Both the position numbers and the translations under genes were made by a program. A stretch of 64,000 bases of DNA from Streptomyces sp. NBC_01381 (GTDB taxonomy: Bacteria; Actinomycetota; Actinomycetes; Streptomycetales; Streptomycetaceae), in NCBI RefSeq assembly GCF_026340305.1, contig NZ_JAPEPI010000001.1, positions 1,550,001 to 1,614,000 of the forward strand, written 5' to 3'. The notes beneath the pieces were generated by a model. The model made no database searches, was not told the DNA's origin, and saw only the letters and a program-made list of their open reading frames with translations. Positions 42,517 to 51,362 of the stretch are shown here, piece after piece. Positions within the stretch are counted from its first letter, which is position 1, and every line of letters begins with the position of its first letter.

Positions 42517-42969
42517 TCAGGCGAGCCAGTGGCCGTCTCGCATCAGGTCTCTGCCCTGTAGTTCGTTCGCCTCTCGCCAGGCCTGGATGCGGCGTGGGCG
42601 GATCAGGAAGTACTGGTACGGGTCGTCGAGCTTGCGGGGGTCGAAACCTGTCTTGGTCGCGAACGCGTCGCCCGTTTCCGGGGCGAGGTCGGCGAGGTCC
42701 ACCGGCTCCGCTGTGCCGTCGGCGATCACGACGTCGCGGGTCGGGCCGATGCCCAGCCGTACTCCGCCGTCCGCGAGGAGGTTTCGGGCGGTGATTGAGG
42801 CGCGGGGCGTTGAGATGAGGAACGCGGTGCCGTCCCAGAAGTACGAGAGCGGGATGAGGTGGACACCCGGGGAGCCCGGCGTCGCGACCCAGAGGCCCAC
42901 GTCGCTCTCCAGCCTCGCGCGGGTGTCCCGCAGTCTCTCCTCGAGCCCACGTGGCGGTGCGGCTGCCAT
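42517..42969 (-). CDS. PPOX-class (pyridoxamine-oxidase-fold) oxidoreductase
   Basis: A 150-residue split-barrel flavin/F420-type protein: LIPLSYFWDGTAFLISTP, SITARNLLADGGVRLGIG and the C-terminal YFLIRPRRIQAWREANEL strand. Similar Streptomyces proteins are F420- or FMN-linked with unknown substrates. ATG 42969. First chromosomal gene right of the element. Confidence 0.85.
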   Translation of the reverse strand: MAAAPPRGLEERLRDTRARLESDVGLWVATPGSPGVHLIPLSYFWDGTAFLISTPRASITARNLLADGGVRLGIGPTRDVVIADGTAEPVDLADLAPETGDAFATKTGFDPRKLDDPYQYFLIRPRRIQAWREANELQGRDLMRDGHWLA

Positions 42970-42997
42970 GCGCTGTCCTTCCGTTGCGAAATTGGCG

Positions 42998-43633
42998 TCA
43001 GTTGGTCGGGGTCAGGGACGGTGCGGGTTCCCAGGTGAAACCGTCCGGGTCTGTGAACGGTCCCGTCGTGCTGCCCAGTACTACGCGGTGCGAGCCTGTG
43101 CCGTCTGCCGGGACGCCCACGTCCTTGGCCAGCGCTCGGCGGCCGTACAGCGCCAGTTTGACGGGGCTTGAACCGGTTGCGAACTCTACGTACTTGCGGC
43201 CGAAGCTCTTTGTCACGGAGAGGCCGTGGGCGATGTAGAACTGCTTGCTCTCCAGTACGTCCGTGGCTCCCAGCAGGAGCACCATCTCGTTGAACTTCCG
43301 GGTGGCCGGGGCGGTGTCCTTCTTGGATGACGTGGCGATCTTCCAGATCGTTCCGTCGGGGGCCTGCACTACGCCGCCGTAGCCCCAGAAAGACTTCGCG
43401 GCGGGCTTCAGTGGGGTGGCGCCGGCGTCGAGGGCGGCGGTTATGAGGGCCCGTACGTCGGCCGGTTGGGACGCCGTGAGGGAGAGGGAGAAGCCGCGGA
43501 AGCCGGTTGTCGGGGTCTCGGAGGGGGAGGTCGGTCGCAGGGCTATGTGTGTGGTCAGGCCGAAGGCTGTGTAGAAGTCGGTGGCGGTCTTCAGGTCGGC
43601 CACCTCGAGGGTGACGGATTCGATGGAGTTCAT
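42998..43633 (-). CDS. VOC/glyoxalase-fold protein
   Basis: A 211-residue protein with two betaalphabeta-beta-beta units: MNSIESVTLEVADLKTATDF and later KFNEMVLLLGATDVLESKQF, ending in TGPFTDPDGFTWEPA. ATG 43633 is selected, since the longer frame upstream covers the AraC remnant. The Glu/His ligand set is not clear. Part of the VOC-AraC group. Confidence 0.85.
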   Translation of the reverse strand: MNSIESVTLEVADLKTATDFYTAFGLTTHIALRPTSPSETPTTGFRGFSLSLTASQPADVRALITAALDAGATPLKPAAKSFWGYGGVVQAPDGTIWKIATSSKKDTAPATRKFNEMVLLLGATDVLESKQFYIAHGLSVTKSFGRKYVEFATGSSPVKLALYGRRALAKDVGVPADGTGSHRVVLGSTTGPFTDPDGFTWEPAPSLTPTN

Positions 43634-43638
43634 GTCCG

Positions 43639-43941
43639 TCACGCTAGTTCTGGCGTGGGCGCCGGGGCTTCTCGAATCCTGACCGGTGTGTGCGTGGTTC
43701 CGGTCCCCTTCTCGTGTTCTGTGCGTCGGCTCATCACGTACGCGTACGGCGATTGGCCGTAGGCGAGGTGGAACTGGCGGCTCAGGTGTCCGGGCGGCAT
43801 GTTCGCTTCGTGCGCGAGCGCCTCGATGTTCAGGGGCTGCGTGTAGTCGCGGTCGATCCGGTCGCGGATGCGGCGCAGGCGGGCCAGTTCGGTGAGGTGG
43901 TGCGCGGCGGTGCGTTCGCGTGACCATGCGGGGTGGCACAT
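43639..43941 (-). pseudogene. Truncated AraC-family regulator
   Basis: The first helix-turn-helix of AraC is present (RDRIDRDYTQPLNIEALAHE; NMPPGHLSRQFHLAYGQSPYAYVM), but after VMSRRTE the second helix-turn-helix is replaced by a Thr/Pro-rich tail and the protein ends at 100 residues. Full-length relatives between VOC genes carry both. A frameshift or deletion is likely. Confidence 0.7.
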
Positions 43942-43975
43942 GGAGGACCCCCTTCAGAGCGGTCAGCCAGAGCGG

Positions 43976-44389
43976 TCAGCGGAGTTCTTGGATGCGGATC
44001 AGGTTGCCCGCCGGGTCGCGGAAGGCGCAGTCGCGTACGCCGTACGGCTGCTCGGTCGGTTCCTGGACGACCTCGGCGTTCTCGGCCGCCTGGACCTTCG
44101 CGAAGGTGCCGTCGAGGTCTCGGGTGGCCAGCAGGATCCAGCCGTAGGTGCCCTTGGCCATCATCTCGGTGATGGTGCGGCGCTCGGCCTCGGTGATCCC
44201 GGGGTCGGCGGCCGGCGGCGCCAGGAGGATGGACGTGCCGGGCTGGTCGACGGGGCCGACCGTGATCCAGCGCATCTTGCCCTGCCCGACGTCGCTGCGG
44301 ACCTCGAAGCCGAGGGCGTCGCGGTAGAAGGCCACGGACGCGTCCGGGTCGTCGTGCGGGAGGGCCGTCGTGTGAATGGTGATGTCCAT
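43976..44389 (-). CDS. VOC family protein
   Basis: A 137-residue single-module VOC protein: DITIHTTALPHDDPDASVAF, RWITVGPVDQPGTSILLAPP and YGVRDCAFRDPAGNLIRIQE with the C-terminal Glu ligand. Possibly a metal-dependent lyase, dioxygenase or resistance protein. ATG 44389. Confidence 0.88.
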   Translation of the reverse strand: MDITIHTTALPHDDPDASVAFYRDALGFEVRSDVGQGKMRWITVGPVDQPGTSILLAPPAADPGITEAERRTITEMMAKGTYGWILLATRDLDGTFAKVQAAENAEVVQEPTEQPYGVRDCAFRDPAGNLIRIQELR

Positions 44390-44485
44390 GGCTGGAACGT
44401 TAGCGGCGGCCCGGTGAGCGGGGCTTCTTGAATTCTGATCCGTTCGGATAGGCGTAAAGCTGGAAAGCCGTAGACCGTGATTCCG

Positions 44486-46747
44486 TCAGGCGCTGCTGCC
44501 GCCTCCGCTCACCGCGTGCAGCCGCAGTGCCAGCTGGATCTCCAGGGAGCGCTCGGGGGACTGCCAGTCGGGGCCGAGCAACTGGGCTATCCGGTCCAGG
44601 CGTTGGACCACCGTGTTCACGTGGACGTGCAGGGCTTCCTTCGCCTTGGACTGGCTCGCGCCCGCGGCGAAGTAGGCCCGCAGGGTGTGGATCAGTTCTG
44701 TGCCGCGCTTGGCGTCGTAGTCCAGGACCGGGCCCAGTGTTCGGCGTACGTAGGAGTCCAGGTCCGTGTCGTCGCCTAGGAGTACGCCCAGGAAGCCGAG
44801 GTCCGGTAGATCCGCGCCCTGGCCCGTGTGGCCCAGGGCGCGCAGGGCCGAGAGGCAGCGCAAGGCCTCGGTGTGGGCCTGGGCGAGGGCCGCCGGGCCG
44901 GTGGCGGGGCCCGCGGCGCCGACCGTTGCCGGGGATCCGGTGGTGTGGGTCAGGTCGGCGGAGAGTGCGCGGGCGCAGGAGGCCGTGTCGGTGGTGGGGA
45001 GCACCAGGACCACGTGGTCGTGGTGCAGGCCGGACAGGCCCTGGCGGGCGCGGGCCGCGCGGGCCGCCGCGTTGAGCAGGGACTGCCGGGGCGTCGACTC
45101 GCCGTGGGCGATGAACACCGAGTGGGGGAGGGCCAGGTCGACGGCCAGTTTGCGGGCCCGCGCGGTCAGGCGCCCCGGAGTGCCGGTGAGGGACAGCAGG
45201 TCGCCGAGCAGCTCGCCGCGTACCCGGTCCTCGGCCTCGGCCGCCGAGCGGCGAAGGAGCAGGAGGAGGGCGGTGACCACGCCCGCGCGTTCGAAGAGGC
45301 GGCGGTCTGCCTCGCCCAGGTCGGGGCGGTCGGTGAGGGCGATGCTGCCCAGCAGCTCCGGGCCCGCCAGGACCGCGCACACCCACGTGCCGTCCTGCGG
45401 CACCGCACGGCCGCTGGCGCGCGAGGCGGCGACGGCCTTGGCCAGCGGCGTACGGGGCGTGGCGTCGACCCGTGCCAGTTCCGTGCCGTCCGCGTCGTGG
45501 ATGAGGGTGCCGCCGCGCAGGAGTGCGCCGATGGCGGTGGCGACCTCCGTGAAGTCGCCGCCGCGCAGGACGAGATCGGTCAGGCGGTCGTGCGCGTCCT
45601 CGGCGCGGCGCAGGGCCTCGCTGTGCGCGCGGATGGTCTGCGATGCCGCGTTGAGATCGACGAGCGCGGCCCTGGTCTCCTCCATCCGGCGCGCGCTGTC
45701 GATGGCGATGGCCGCGTGGTCGGCGAGCGAGGAGAGCAGGGCGCCCTCGTCGGGCGTGAAGGCGCGGGCGGTGCGGTCGGCGGCGAAGAGCACGCCGATG
45801 ACGTGGGTGCCCTGCCGCAGCGGTACGCCGAGGATGGCGTGCAGGCCTTCCTCCAGTACGGCGCTGTCGATGGTGGTGGTGTGCTGGAAGCGGGGGTCGA
45901 CCTCGTAGTCGCCGGTGGCGTAGGGGCGGGCGGTCTGGGCGACGAGGCCGCCGAGCCCCTCGCCCATGCCGAGGCGCAGGTTCTGGAACGCGGCGGACAC
46001 GGAGCCGTCGGTCACCCGCATGTAGGTGTCGCCCGCCGCGTCGTCGTTCAGGGACAGATACGCGACGTCGGTACGGAGCAGCAGCTTGGCCCGGTGCACG
46101 ATGGCGCGGAGCACCGCGTCCAGGTCACGCAGCGCCGCGAGGTCGCCCGCGGTGTCGAACAGGGCGGTCAGCTCGGCCTCCCTGCGCTGGTGCTGGTTCA
46201 GGGTGCGCCGCACCCGCAGCGCGGTCTGCGTGGCCTCGTCGATGGCACCGAGGTCGGCAGCCGTGGCCCCCGCCGCGCGGGCGGTGACCGCCGGCCGCGC
46301 GAAGTGCTCGGCGGGGGCGTCACTGGCGAGCAGGTCGAGGAGCTCGCGGAGGGCGGATGCGGTGTGCGGGTGCCCGGCGGCGGCGTGGGTGCGCTCCTGT
46401 CCGCTGCCGGTGGCTGTCGGCTCGGGGGTGCGGGGACCGGCATCCGGTGAGCCGCTGTCGGTGGCTGTCGGTTCGGGGGTGGGGCTTGCGGCTTCCGCCG
46501 AGCCGCCGTCGGTGATCGTCGGCTCAGGGGCGCGGCCTGTGGCATCCGCCCAGCTACCGCCGCCAGCGACCGTCGACTCGGGGATGCGGCCTGCGGCACC
46601 CCCCGACCCGCCGCCAACACCCATCGACTCGGGACCGCGGCCACCCCCATCCGCCGAGCCGCCCCCACGCCCCCCATCCCCGCCCCCGCCTCCCACAACC
46701 CCCCTGACGCCAACCGAGCGGCGAGTGGCGTCAGGTGTGCTGGACAT
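44486..46747 (-). CDS. GAF-domain PucR-type transcriptional regulator
   Basis: A 753-residue protein. Residues ~1-118 are low-complexity Gly/Pro/Thr with an imperfect tandem repeat. A helical linker leads into a GAF domain (~210-370, AYLSLNDDAAGDTYMRV; GVPLRQGTHVIGVLFAADR). The C-terminus is the PucR helix-turn-helix (LIHTLRAYFAAGASQSKAKE; LHVHVNTVVQRLDRIAQLLG). ATG 46747 has GGAGG nine bases upstream, so the repetitive N-terminus is translated. Relatives control aromatic or hydroxybutyrate use; the MHS transporter and dehydrogenase next door are likely targets. Confidence 0.88.
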   Translation of the reverse strand: MSSTPDATRRSVGVRGVVGGGGGDGGRGGGSADGGGRGPESMGVGGGSGGAAGRIPESTVAGGGSWADATGRAPEPTITDGGSAEAASPTPEPTATDSGSPDAGPRTPEPTATGSGQERTHAAAGHPHTASALRELLDLLASDAPAEHFARPAVTARAAGATAADLGAIDEATQTALRVRRTLNQHQRREAELTALFDTAGDLAALRDLDAVLRAIVHRAKLLLRTDVAYLSLNDDAAGDTYMRVTDGSVSAAFQNLRLGMGEGLGGLVAQTARPYATGDYEVDPRFQHTTTIDSAVLEEGLHAILGVPLRQGTHVIGVLFAADRTARAFTPDEGALLSSLADHAAIAIDSARRMEETRAALVDLNAASQTIRAHSEALRRAEDAHDRLTDLVLRGGDFTEVATAIGALLRGGTLIHDADGTELARVDATPRTPLAKAVAASRASGRAVPQDGTWVCAVLAGPELLGSIALTDRPDLGEADRRLFERAGVVTALLLLLRRSAAEAEDRVRGELLGDLLSLTGTPGRLTARARKLAVDLALPHSVFIAHGESTPRQSLLNAAARAARARQGLSGLHHDHVVLVLPTTDTASCARALSADLTHTTGSPATVGAAGPATGPAALAQAHTEALRCLSALRALGHTGQGADLPDLGFLGVLLGDDTDLDSYVRRTLGPVLDYDAKRGTELIHTLRAYFAAGASQSKAKEALHVHVNTVVQRLDRIAQLLGPDWQSPERSLEIQLALRLHAVSGGGSSA
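46399..46636 (-). repeat. Degenerate tandem repeat in the PucR-type gene
   Basis: About four units of ~20 codons encode variants of Pro-Glu-Pro/Ser-Thr-x-Thr/Val-x-Gly-Gly/Ser-Ser. The units are clear in protein but diverged in DNA, suggesting an expanded flexible linker. Confidence 0.7.
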
Positions 46748-46781
46748 ATGCGGGTCGCCTCCGGGAGTGCGGCGTGCGGGG

Positions 46782-48191
46782 TCAGGTTCCGATTGTCGCC
46801 GAGGGGGCCGTGGCGGAGGAGGGCTCGGGAGACGTGGTCCCGTGGGCCAGGGAGCGGCCCCGGGTTTCCTTCGCCGCCAGGACCGTCAGCGTCGTGATGA
46901 CCACCGTGACACAGACGTACAGGGCCACCGGCGTCGCGGAGTCGTAGTCCTTGAGGAGCTCCACGGCGATGATCGGCGCCAGCGCCCCGCCGATGATGGA
47001 CGCCAGCTGCGAGCCCATCGACGCCCCCGAGTAGCGCACCCTCGTATCGAACATCTCGGAGATGAACGCGGCCTGCGGCCCGTACATCGCGCCGTGGAAG
47101 AGCAGGCCGACCGTGACCGCCAGGGTGATCACGGCGAAGGACTTGCTGTCGACCAGGGCGAAGAAGGCGAAGGCCCACGCCGCCATGCCGATGGAGCCGA
47201 TCAGTGTGACCGGCCTGCGGCCGATGCGGTCGGAGAGGGCGCCCCAGAGAGGGATCGTCACGAAGTGCACTGCGGAGCCGATGAGTACGGCGTTCAGGGC
47301 GGTGCTCTTGGGCAGTTCCAGATGCACGGTGACGTACACGAGGACGAAGGCCGTGAGGATGTAGTACGAGACGTTCTCGCCGAGCCGGGTGCCGATGGCG
47401 GTCAGGACGCCGCGCCAGTTGCTCCGGAACACCTCGACGACCGGGGCCTCCTGCTTGGCGGTCTCCCCCGAGGCCGAGGCGGCCGCCTTCGCCTGGGCCT
47501 CCAGGAAGAGGGGGGATTCCGATACCGAGACCCTGATCCACAGGCCGATGATCACCAGTACGCCGGAGAGGAGGAACGGGATCCGCCAGCCCCATGCCAG
47601 GAACGCCTCCTCCGACTGGACGGCCGCGAGCAGCGCCAGGACACCGGTGGCGAGCAGGTTGCCGCCCGGTGCGCCGGCCTGCGGCCATGAGGCCCAGAAG
47701 CCGCGGTTCTTGTCGTCGCCGTGCTCGGAGACGATGAGCACGGCGCCGCCCCACTCGCCGCCGAGCGCGAAGCCCTGGACCAGGCGGAGGACCGTGAGGA
47801 GGATGGGGGCTCCGACGCCGAGCGTGGCGTGCGTGGGCAGCAGGCCCATCGCGAAGGTCGCGCCGCCCATCATCAGCAGGCTCAGGACCAGCAGCTTCTT
47901 ACGGCCGATCTTGTCGCCGTAGTGGCCGAAGACGACACCGCCGAGCGGCCGCGCGGCGAAGCCGACTGCGTACGTGAGGAACGCGAGGAGCGTGCCGACC
48001 AGGGGGTCGCTCGTCGGGAAGAAGAGGGTGTTGAAGACGAGCGCGGCGGCCGAGCCGTAGAGGAAGAAGTCGTACCACTCGATGGTGGTGCCGATCAGGC
48101 TCGCGCTGATGATGCGGGCGATGCCGGGCTTCTTCGGCGCCCGGTCGGCGTCGGCCGGGTCCTTGCCCTGGGCATGCGGCGTTGCTGCCAT
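46782..48191 (-). CDS. MHS-family MFS metabolite transporter
   Basis: A 469-residue 12-TM transporter of the metabolite:H+ symporter group: IIGTTIEWYDFFLYGSAA-type TM1 (ISASLIGTTIEWYDFFLYG), the A-loop GHYGDKIGRKKLL and FALGGEWGGAVLIVSEHGDD. Substrates in the family include dicarboxylates, shikimate and betaine-like acids. ATG 48191. Between a PucR-type regulator and a hydroxybutyrate-dehydrogenase-like SDR, so it may import a related acid. Confidence 0.92.
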   Translation of the reverse strand: MAATPHAQGKDPADADRAPKKPGIARIISASLIGTTIEWYDFFLYGSAAALVFNTLFFPTSDPLVGTLLAFLTYAVGFAARPLGGVVFGHYGDKIGRKKLLVLSLLMMGGATFAMGLLPTHATLGVGAPILLTVLRLVQGFALGGEWGGAVLIVSEHGDDKNRGFWASWPQAGAPGGNLLATGVLALLAAVQSEEAFLAWGWRIPFLLSGVLVIIGLWIRVSVSESPLFLEAQAKAAASASGETAKQEAPVVEVFRSNWRGVLTAIGTRLGENVSYYILTAFVLVYVTVHLELPKSTALNAVLIGSAVHFVTIPLWGALSDRIGRRPVTLIGSIGMAAWAFAFFALVDSKSFAVITLAVTVGLLFHGAMYGPQAAFISEMFDTRVRYSGASMGSQLASIIGGALAPIIAVELLKDYDSATPVALYVCVTVVITTLTVLAAKETRGRSLAHGTTSPEPSSATAPSATIGT

Positions 48192-48249
48192 GGCGTGATC
48201 CGTTCTCTCTGGGGAGGCTCTCTGGGGACGTGGGTGGGGCGAGCGAGGG

Positions 48250-49035
48250 CTATCCGGCGGTCCAGCCGCCGTCCAGGGGGAGCGAGGCGCCGGTCACGAA
48301 GCCGCTGTGCGGGCCGCAGAGCCAGAGCGCGGCGGCGGCGATCTCCGCGGGTTCGATGAGCCGTTGAACCGCCGAACGCCGCAGCAGTACGTCGGTGAGG
48401 ACCTGCTCCTCGGGGATGCCGTGCGCGGCGGCCTGCGCACTGATCTGGCGCTCGACGAGCGGGGTGCGGGCATAGCCGGGGTTGACGCAGTTGCTGGTGA
48501 CCCCGTGGGCGGCGCCCTCCAGGGCGGTGACCTTGCTCAGGCCCTCCAGGGCGTGCTTGGCCGCGACGTAGGCGGACTTGAAGGGGCTGGCCCGCAGGCC
48601 GTGCACGCTGGAGATGTTCACGACGCGGCCCCAGCCGTGTGCGTACATGTGGGGCAGGGTCCTGCGCAGGAGCAGGAACGGCGCGGTGACCATGACCCGC
48701 TGGATCAGATCGAACCGTTCCGGGGGGAACTCCTCGATGGGCGCGACGTGTTGGAGCCCGGCGCTGTTGACGAGGACGTCGACGGCCGCGGGCAGGGCCC
48801 GCACGGCGTCGGGGTCGGCGAGGTCGGCGACGTGGGGTTCGCCGCCGACCGTCTCGGCGACCGCCTTGGCCGACTCCGCGTCGACGTCGACGACGTGGAC
48901 GAAGGCACCGGCGTCGGCGAGGGCCACGGCACAGGCGCGCCCGATGCCGCTGCCGCCGCCGGTGACCAGGGCGGTACGTCCGGTCAGATCGGTGCCGGCT
49001 CCGGCGGGGGCGCTTGGGTCAACGCTGCTCGTCAT
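48250..49035 (-). CDS. 3-hydroxybutyrate dehydrogenase-like SDR
   Basis: About 261 residues from ATG 49035. SDR motifs: VTGGGSGIGRACAVALADAG, LVNSAGLQHVAPIEEFP, VVNISSVHGLRASPFKSAYV with YVAAKHA, and NPGYARTPLVERQI. The HVAPIEEFP and HGL(R/V)AS motifs are typical of D-3-hydroxybutyrate dehydrogenase, which oxidises 3-hydroxybutyrate to acetoacetate. Same-strand neighbour of the MHS transporter. Confidence 0.85.
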   Translation of the reverse strand: MTSSVDPSAPAGAGTDLTGRTALVTGGGSGIGRACAVALADAGAFVHVVDVDAESAKAVAETVGGEPHVADLADPDAVRALPAAVDVLVNSAGLQHVAPIEEFPPERFDLIQRVMVTAPFLLLRRTLPHMYAHGWGRVVNISSVHGLRASPFKSAYVAAKHALEGLSKVTALEGAAHGVTSNCVNPGYARTPLVERQISAQAAAHGIPEEQVLTDVLLRRSAVQRLIEPAEIAAAALWLCGPHSGFVTGASLPLDGGWTAG

Positions 49036-49140
49036 GGCCGGAAACGTAAGGGCGCCGCGTGAGACCTTCCCATGTGTGGAACCCACACAACGAAGGCCGC
49101 TCTCATGTGTAGTGGCAGTTGTGTAGCGGCAGTGCGGGAG

Positions 49141-49758
49141 TTACACCGGTCGCGTCCGCGCGAACCGGTCCGTGCTGCCGTCCGCCCACGTGCACGCGAG
49201 CTTCTGCGCGGTGCCGCTTCCGGTGGCCACGGCAGTGCCGGTGGTCGTCATGTCGCCGCCGCCGCAGTCGACCGTCATGGCCATGCTGGCGTTGATGGTC
49301 CCGGTGCAGGCTTTCTCGCCGGCGCGCATGGTGAGCGAGGTTCCGCTGATGGTCAGCACCATCTCCTTGCCGCCCTGCGCGCGGACGATGTGGTACCAGG
49401 TCCCCTGGACGCCGCTCGCGCCCGGCTTACTGGTGGGAGCGGGCTTCGGGGCGGCCGAACGCGTGGGCGTGGGGGCTGCCTTGGTGGGGGTTGGGGTGGG
49501 CTTCGCCGTACGGGTCCTGCTGGGTGTGGGCGTGGGCGTGGGGGTGGGCTTCGGTGCCGTGGTGGACGGCTTCGCGGCGGGCTCGGAGACGCCGGTCTTC
49601 GCCTTGCCCGCCGCCTTCGCGTCGTCGCCGTCGCCGCTGTCGTCATCGCTGCCGCAGCCGCTCAGGGTGAGGGCGAGTACGGCCGCGACGGCCGCCGCCG
49701 TGGAAGATTTTCTGCGCACGGGAGTTGCTTTCCTGTCGGGCATGGATTTTTCAGGCAT
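49141..49758 (-). CDS. Lipoprotein with Thr/Pro-rich linker
   Basis: A 205-residue lipoprotein: basic n-region, hydrophobic TAAAVAAVLALTLSGC with the lipobox Cys, an acidic and then long Pro/Thr-rich linker (residues ~60-115), and a C-terminal ~90-residue domain with two Cys. ATG 49758; 49743 also possible. Function unknown. Confidence 0.8.
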   Translation of the reverse strand: MPEKSMPDRKATPVRRKSSTAAAVAAVLALTLSGCGSDDDSGDGDDAKAAGKAKTGVSEPAAKPSTTAPKPTPTPTPTPSRTRTAKPTPTPTKAAPTPTRSAAPKPAPTSKPGASGVQGTWYHIVRAQGGKEMVLTISGTSLTMRAGEKACTGTINASMAMTVDCGGGDMTTTGTAVATGSGTAQKLACTWADGSTDRFARTRPV

Positions 49759-50060
49759 GGATTGAATTCCCGGGGACTCCTGGGGAGGGGGGAATTCATA
49801 TGCGATACGTTCACGAACCCGAGCGAGCGTGTCATAGGAAACGCATGGGATTCCAGGCCAACTGGATATGTTCTAAAGGTCAGTTGGGCTGATCCTGAGT
49901 CATGCGAATTGCGAATCCCCGCGCCGGGGGCGTAGTGGCGTACGTCACACTCTGCGGGCCGGGGGCTGTGCTACCTTGCGAACAGCACGTGTGAACGCCG
50001 CCTCTCTGCGGCGCCGGTGCTGATTTCCTCTCTTCCGCCTCCTCGGAGGCCACTTTCTCT
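49759..50060. other. Intergenic region upstream of the rho paralogue
   Basis: About 300 bp with relatively AT-rich blocks (around 49790-49900) and no coding frame. It must hold the promoters for the leftward lipoprotein and the rightward rho gene. Confidence 0.6.
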
Positions 50061-50120
50061 CCGCCCGTCGTACGGGTTCTCCATCCGTCGTACGGGATCT
50101 CCGCCCGTCGTACGGGACGT
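50061..50120 (+). repeat. Three 20-bp direct repeats, each with a dyad, before rho
   Basis: Units begin at 50061, 50081 and 50101. Each contains (C/T)CCGTCGTACGGG, an inverted repeat CCCGT-CGT-ACGGG that could act as DNA operator sites two turns apart or as three small RNA hairpins in the leader. Confidence 0.85.
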
Positions 50121-50174
50121 GATCACACCGTCCCGCCGGGCCTCTCATTCGCATGCCAGCGAAAGGAACCCACC

Positions 50175-51356
50175 ATGAGCACCGCAACCATCACCCCGAA
50201 CAAGGACTCCACCAAGGAATCCACCACGGCCACGGTCAAGGCCGCCTCCGGCATCCTCGACCTCGCCCACGGCGGCACCGGTCACCTCCGTACCGGCGAC
50301 TGCCTTCCCACCCCCAACGACGTACAGGTCCCCACCGCCCTGATCCGCCGGCTCGGCCTGCGCCCCGGCGACCTCGTCGAGGGCGAGTGCGCACGGTCCC
50401 GCACGCTCACCGACGTCCACCGGGTCAACGGCCACTCCGCCGAAGCGCTGCGCAGGCGGGCGCGGTTCGGGGACCTCACCCCGCTGCACCCCCGCGAGCG
50501 GCTCCGTCTGGAGACCGCCGGAGGGTCCGTCGCGACCCGGCTCGTCGATCTCGTCGCACCCGTCGGCAAGGGGCAGCGCGGCCTGATCGTCGCGCCGCCG
50601 AGGACCGGAAAGACGGTCCTGCTGCAGCAGATCGCCGCCTCTGTCAGCGCGAACCACCCCGAGGCGCACCTCATGGTCGTACTCCTCGACGAGCGGCCCG
50701 AAGAGGTCACGGACATGAAGCGGTCCGTACACGGCGAAGTGCTCGCGTCGACCTTCGACCGGCCCGCCAAGGAGCACATCGCGCTGGCCGAACTCGCCGT
50801 CGAGCGCGCCAAGCGGCTGACGGAGGAGGGCAGGGACGTCGTCATGCTCTTCGACTCGCTGACGCGGCTCTGCCGCGCGTACAACAACGCCGCGTCCAGC
50901 GGCGGCCGCACCCTCTCCGGAGGTGTCGACGCCGCCGCCATCCAGGGCCCCAAGCGGCTCTTCGGTGCCGCGCGGCTCGCGGAGGAGGGCGGGTCGCTGA
51001 CCATGCTGGCGACCGTGCTCGTGGAGACCGGATCGCGCGCCGACGACTACTACTTCGAGGAGCTCAAGGGCACCGGCAACATGGAGCTCCGCCTCGACCG
51101 GGGGATGGCCGAGCGGCGCGTCTTCCCTGCCGTCGACGTCACTCCGTCCGGTACGCGCCGTGACGAACTGCTCGTGGCCGCCGACGAGTTGACCGCCGTA
51201 CGCGGACTGCGCCGCGCCCTGCACGGCCGGGACGCGCAGAGCAACCTGGAGGCGCTGCTCGACCGCATGCGCAAGACACCGAGCAACGCCGCCTTCCTGC
51301 GGCAGGTGCAGCAGACCGTGCCGGGCGCCAACACCGCGAAGATCAACGGGAGTTGA
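50175..51356 (+). CDS. rho2: Short Rho transcription-termination factor paralogue
   Basis: A 393-residue Rho: a short N-terminal cold-shock-like RNA-binding region ([20 protein letters not shown]) and the RecA-type ATPase with P-loop [27 protein letters not shown], Walker [17 protein letters not shown], the Q-loop and the R-loop region ([16 protein letters not shown]). It lacks the long Arg/Gly/Asp-rich N-terminus of the main actinobacterial Rho, so it is a paralogue. ATG 50175 has AAGGA. Three hairpin repeats in the leader suggest special control. Confidence 0.92.
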   Translation: MSTATITPNKDSTKESTTATVKAASGILDLAHGGTGHLRTGDCLPTPNDVQVPTALIRRLGLRPGDLVEGECARSRTLTDVHRVNGHSAEALRRRARFGDLTPLHPRERLRLETAGGSVATRLVDLVAPVGKGQRGLIVAPPRTGKTVLLQQIAASVSANHPEAHLMVVLLDERPEEVTDMKRSVHGEVLASTFDRPAKEHIALAELAVERAKRLTEEGRDVVMLFDSLTRLCRAYNNAASSGGRTLSGGVDAAAIQGPKRLFGAARLAEEGGSLTMLATVLVETGSRADDYYFEELKGTGNMELRLDRGMAERRVFPAVDVTPSGTRRDELLVAADELTAVRGLRRALHGRDAQSNLEALLDRMRKTPSNAAFLRQVQQTVPGANTAKINGS

Positions 51357-51362
51357 GCCGCC

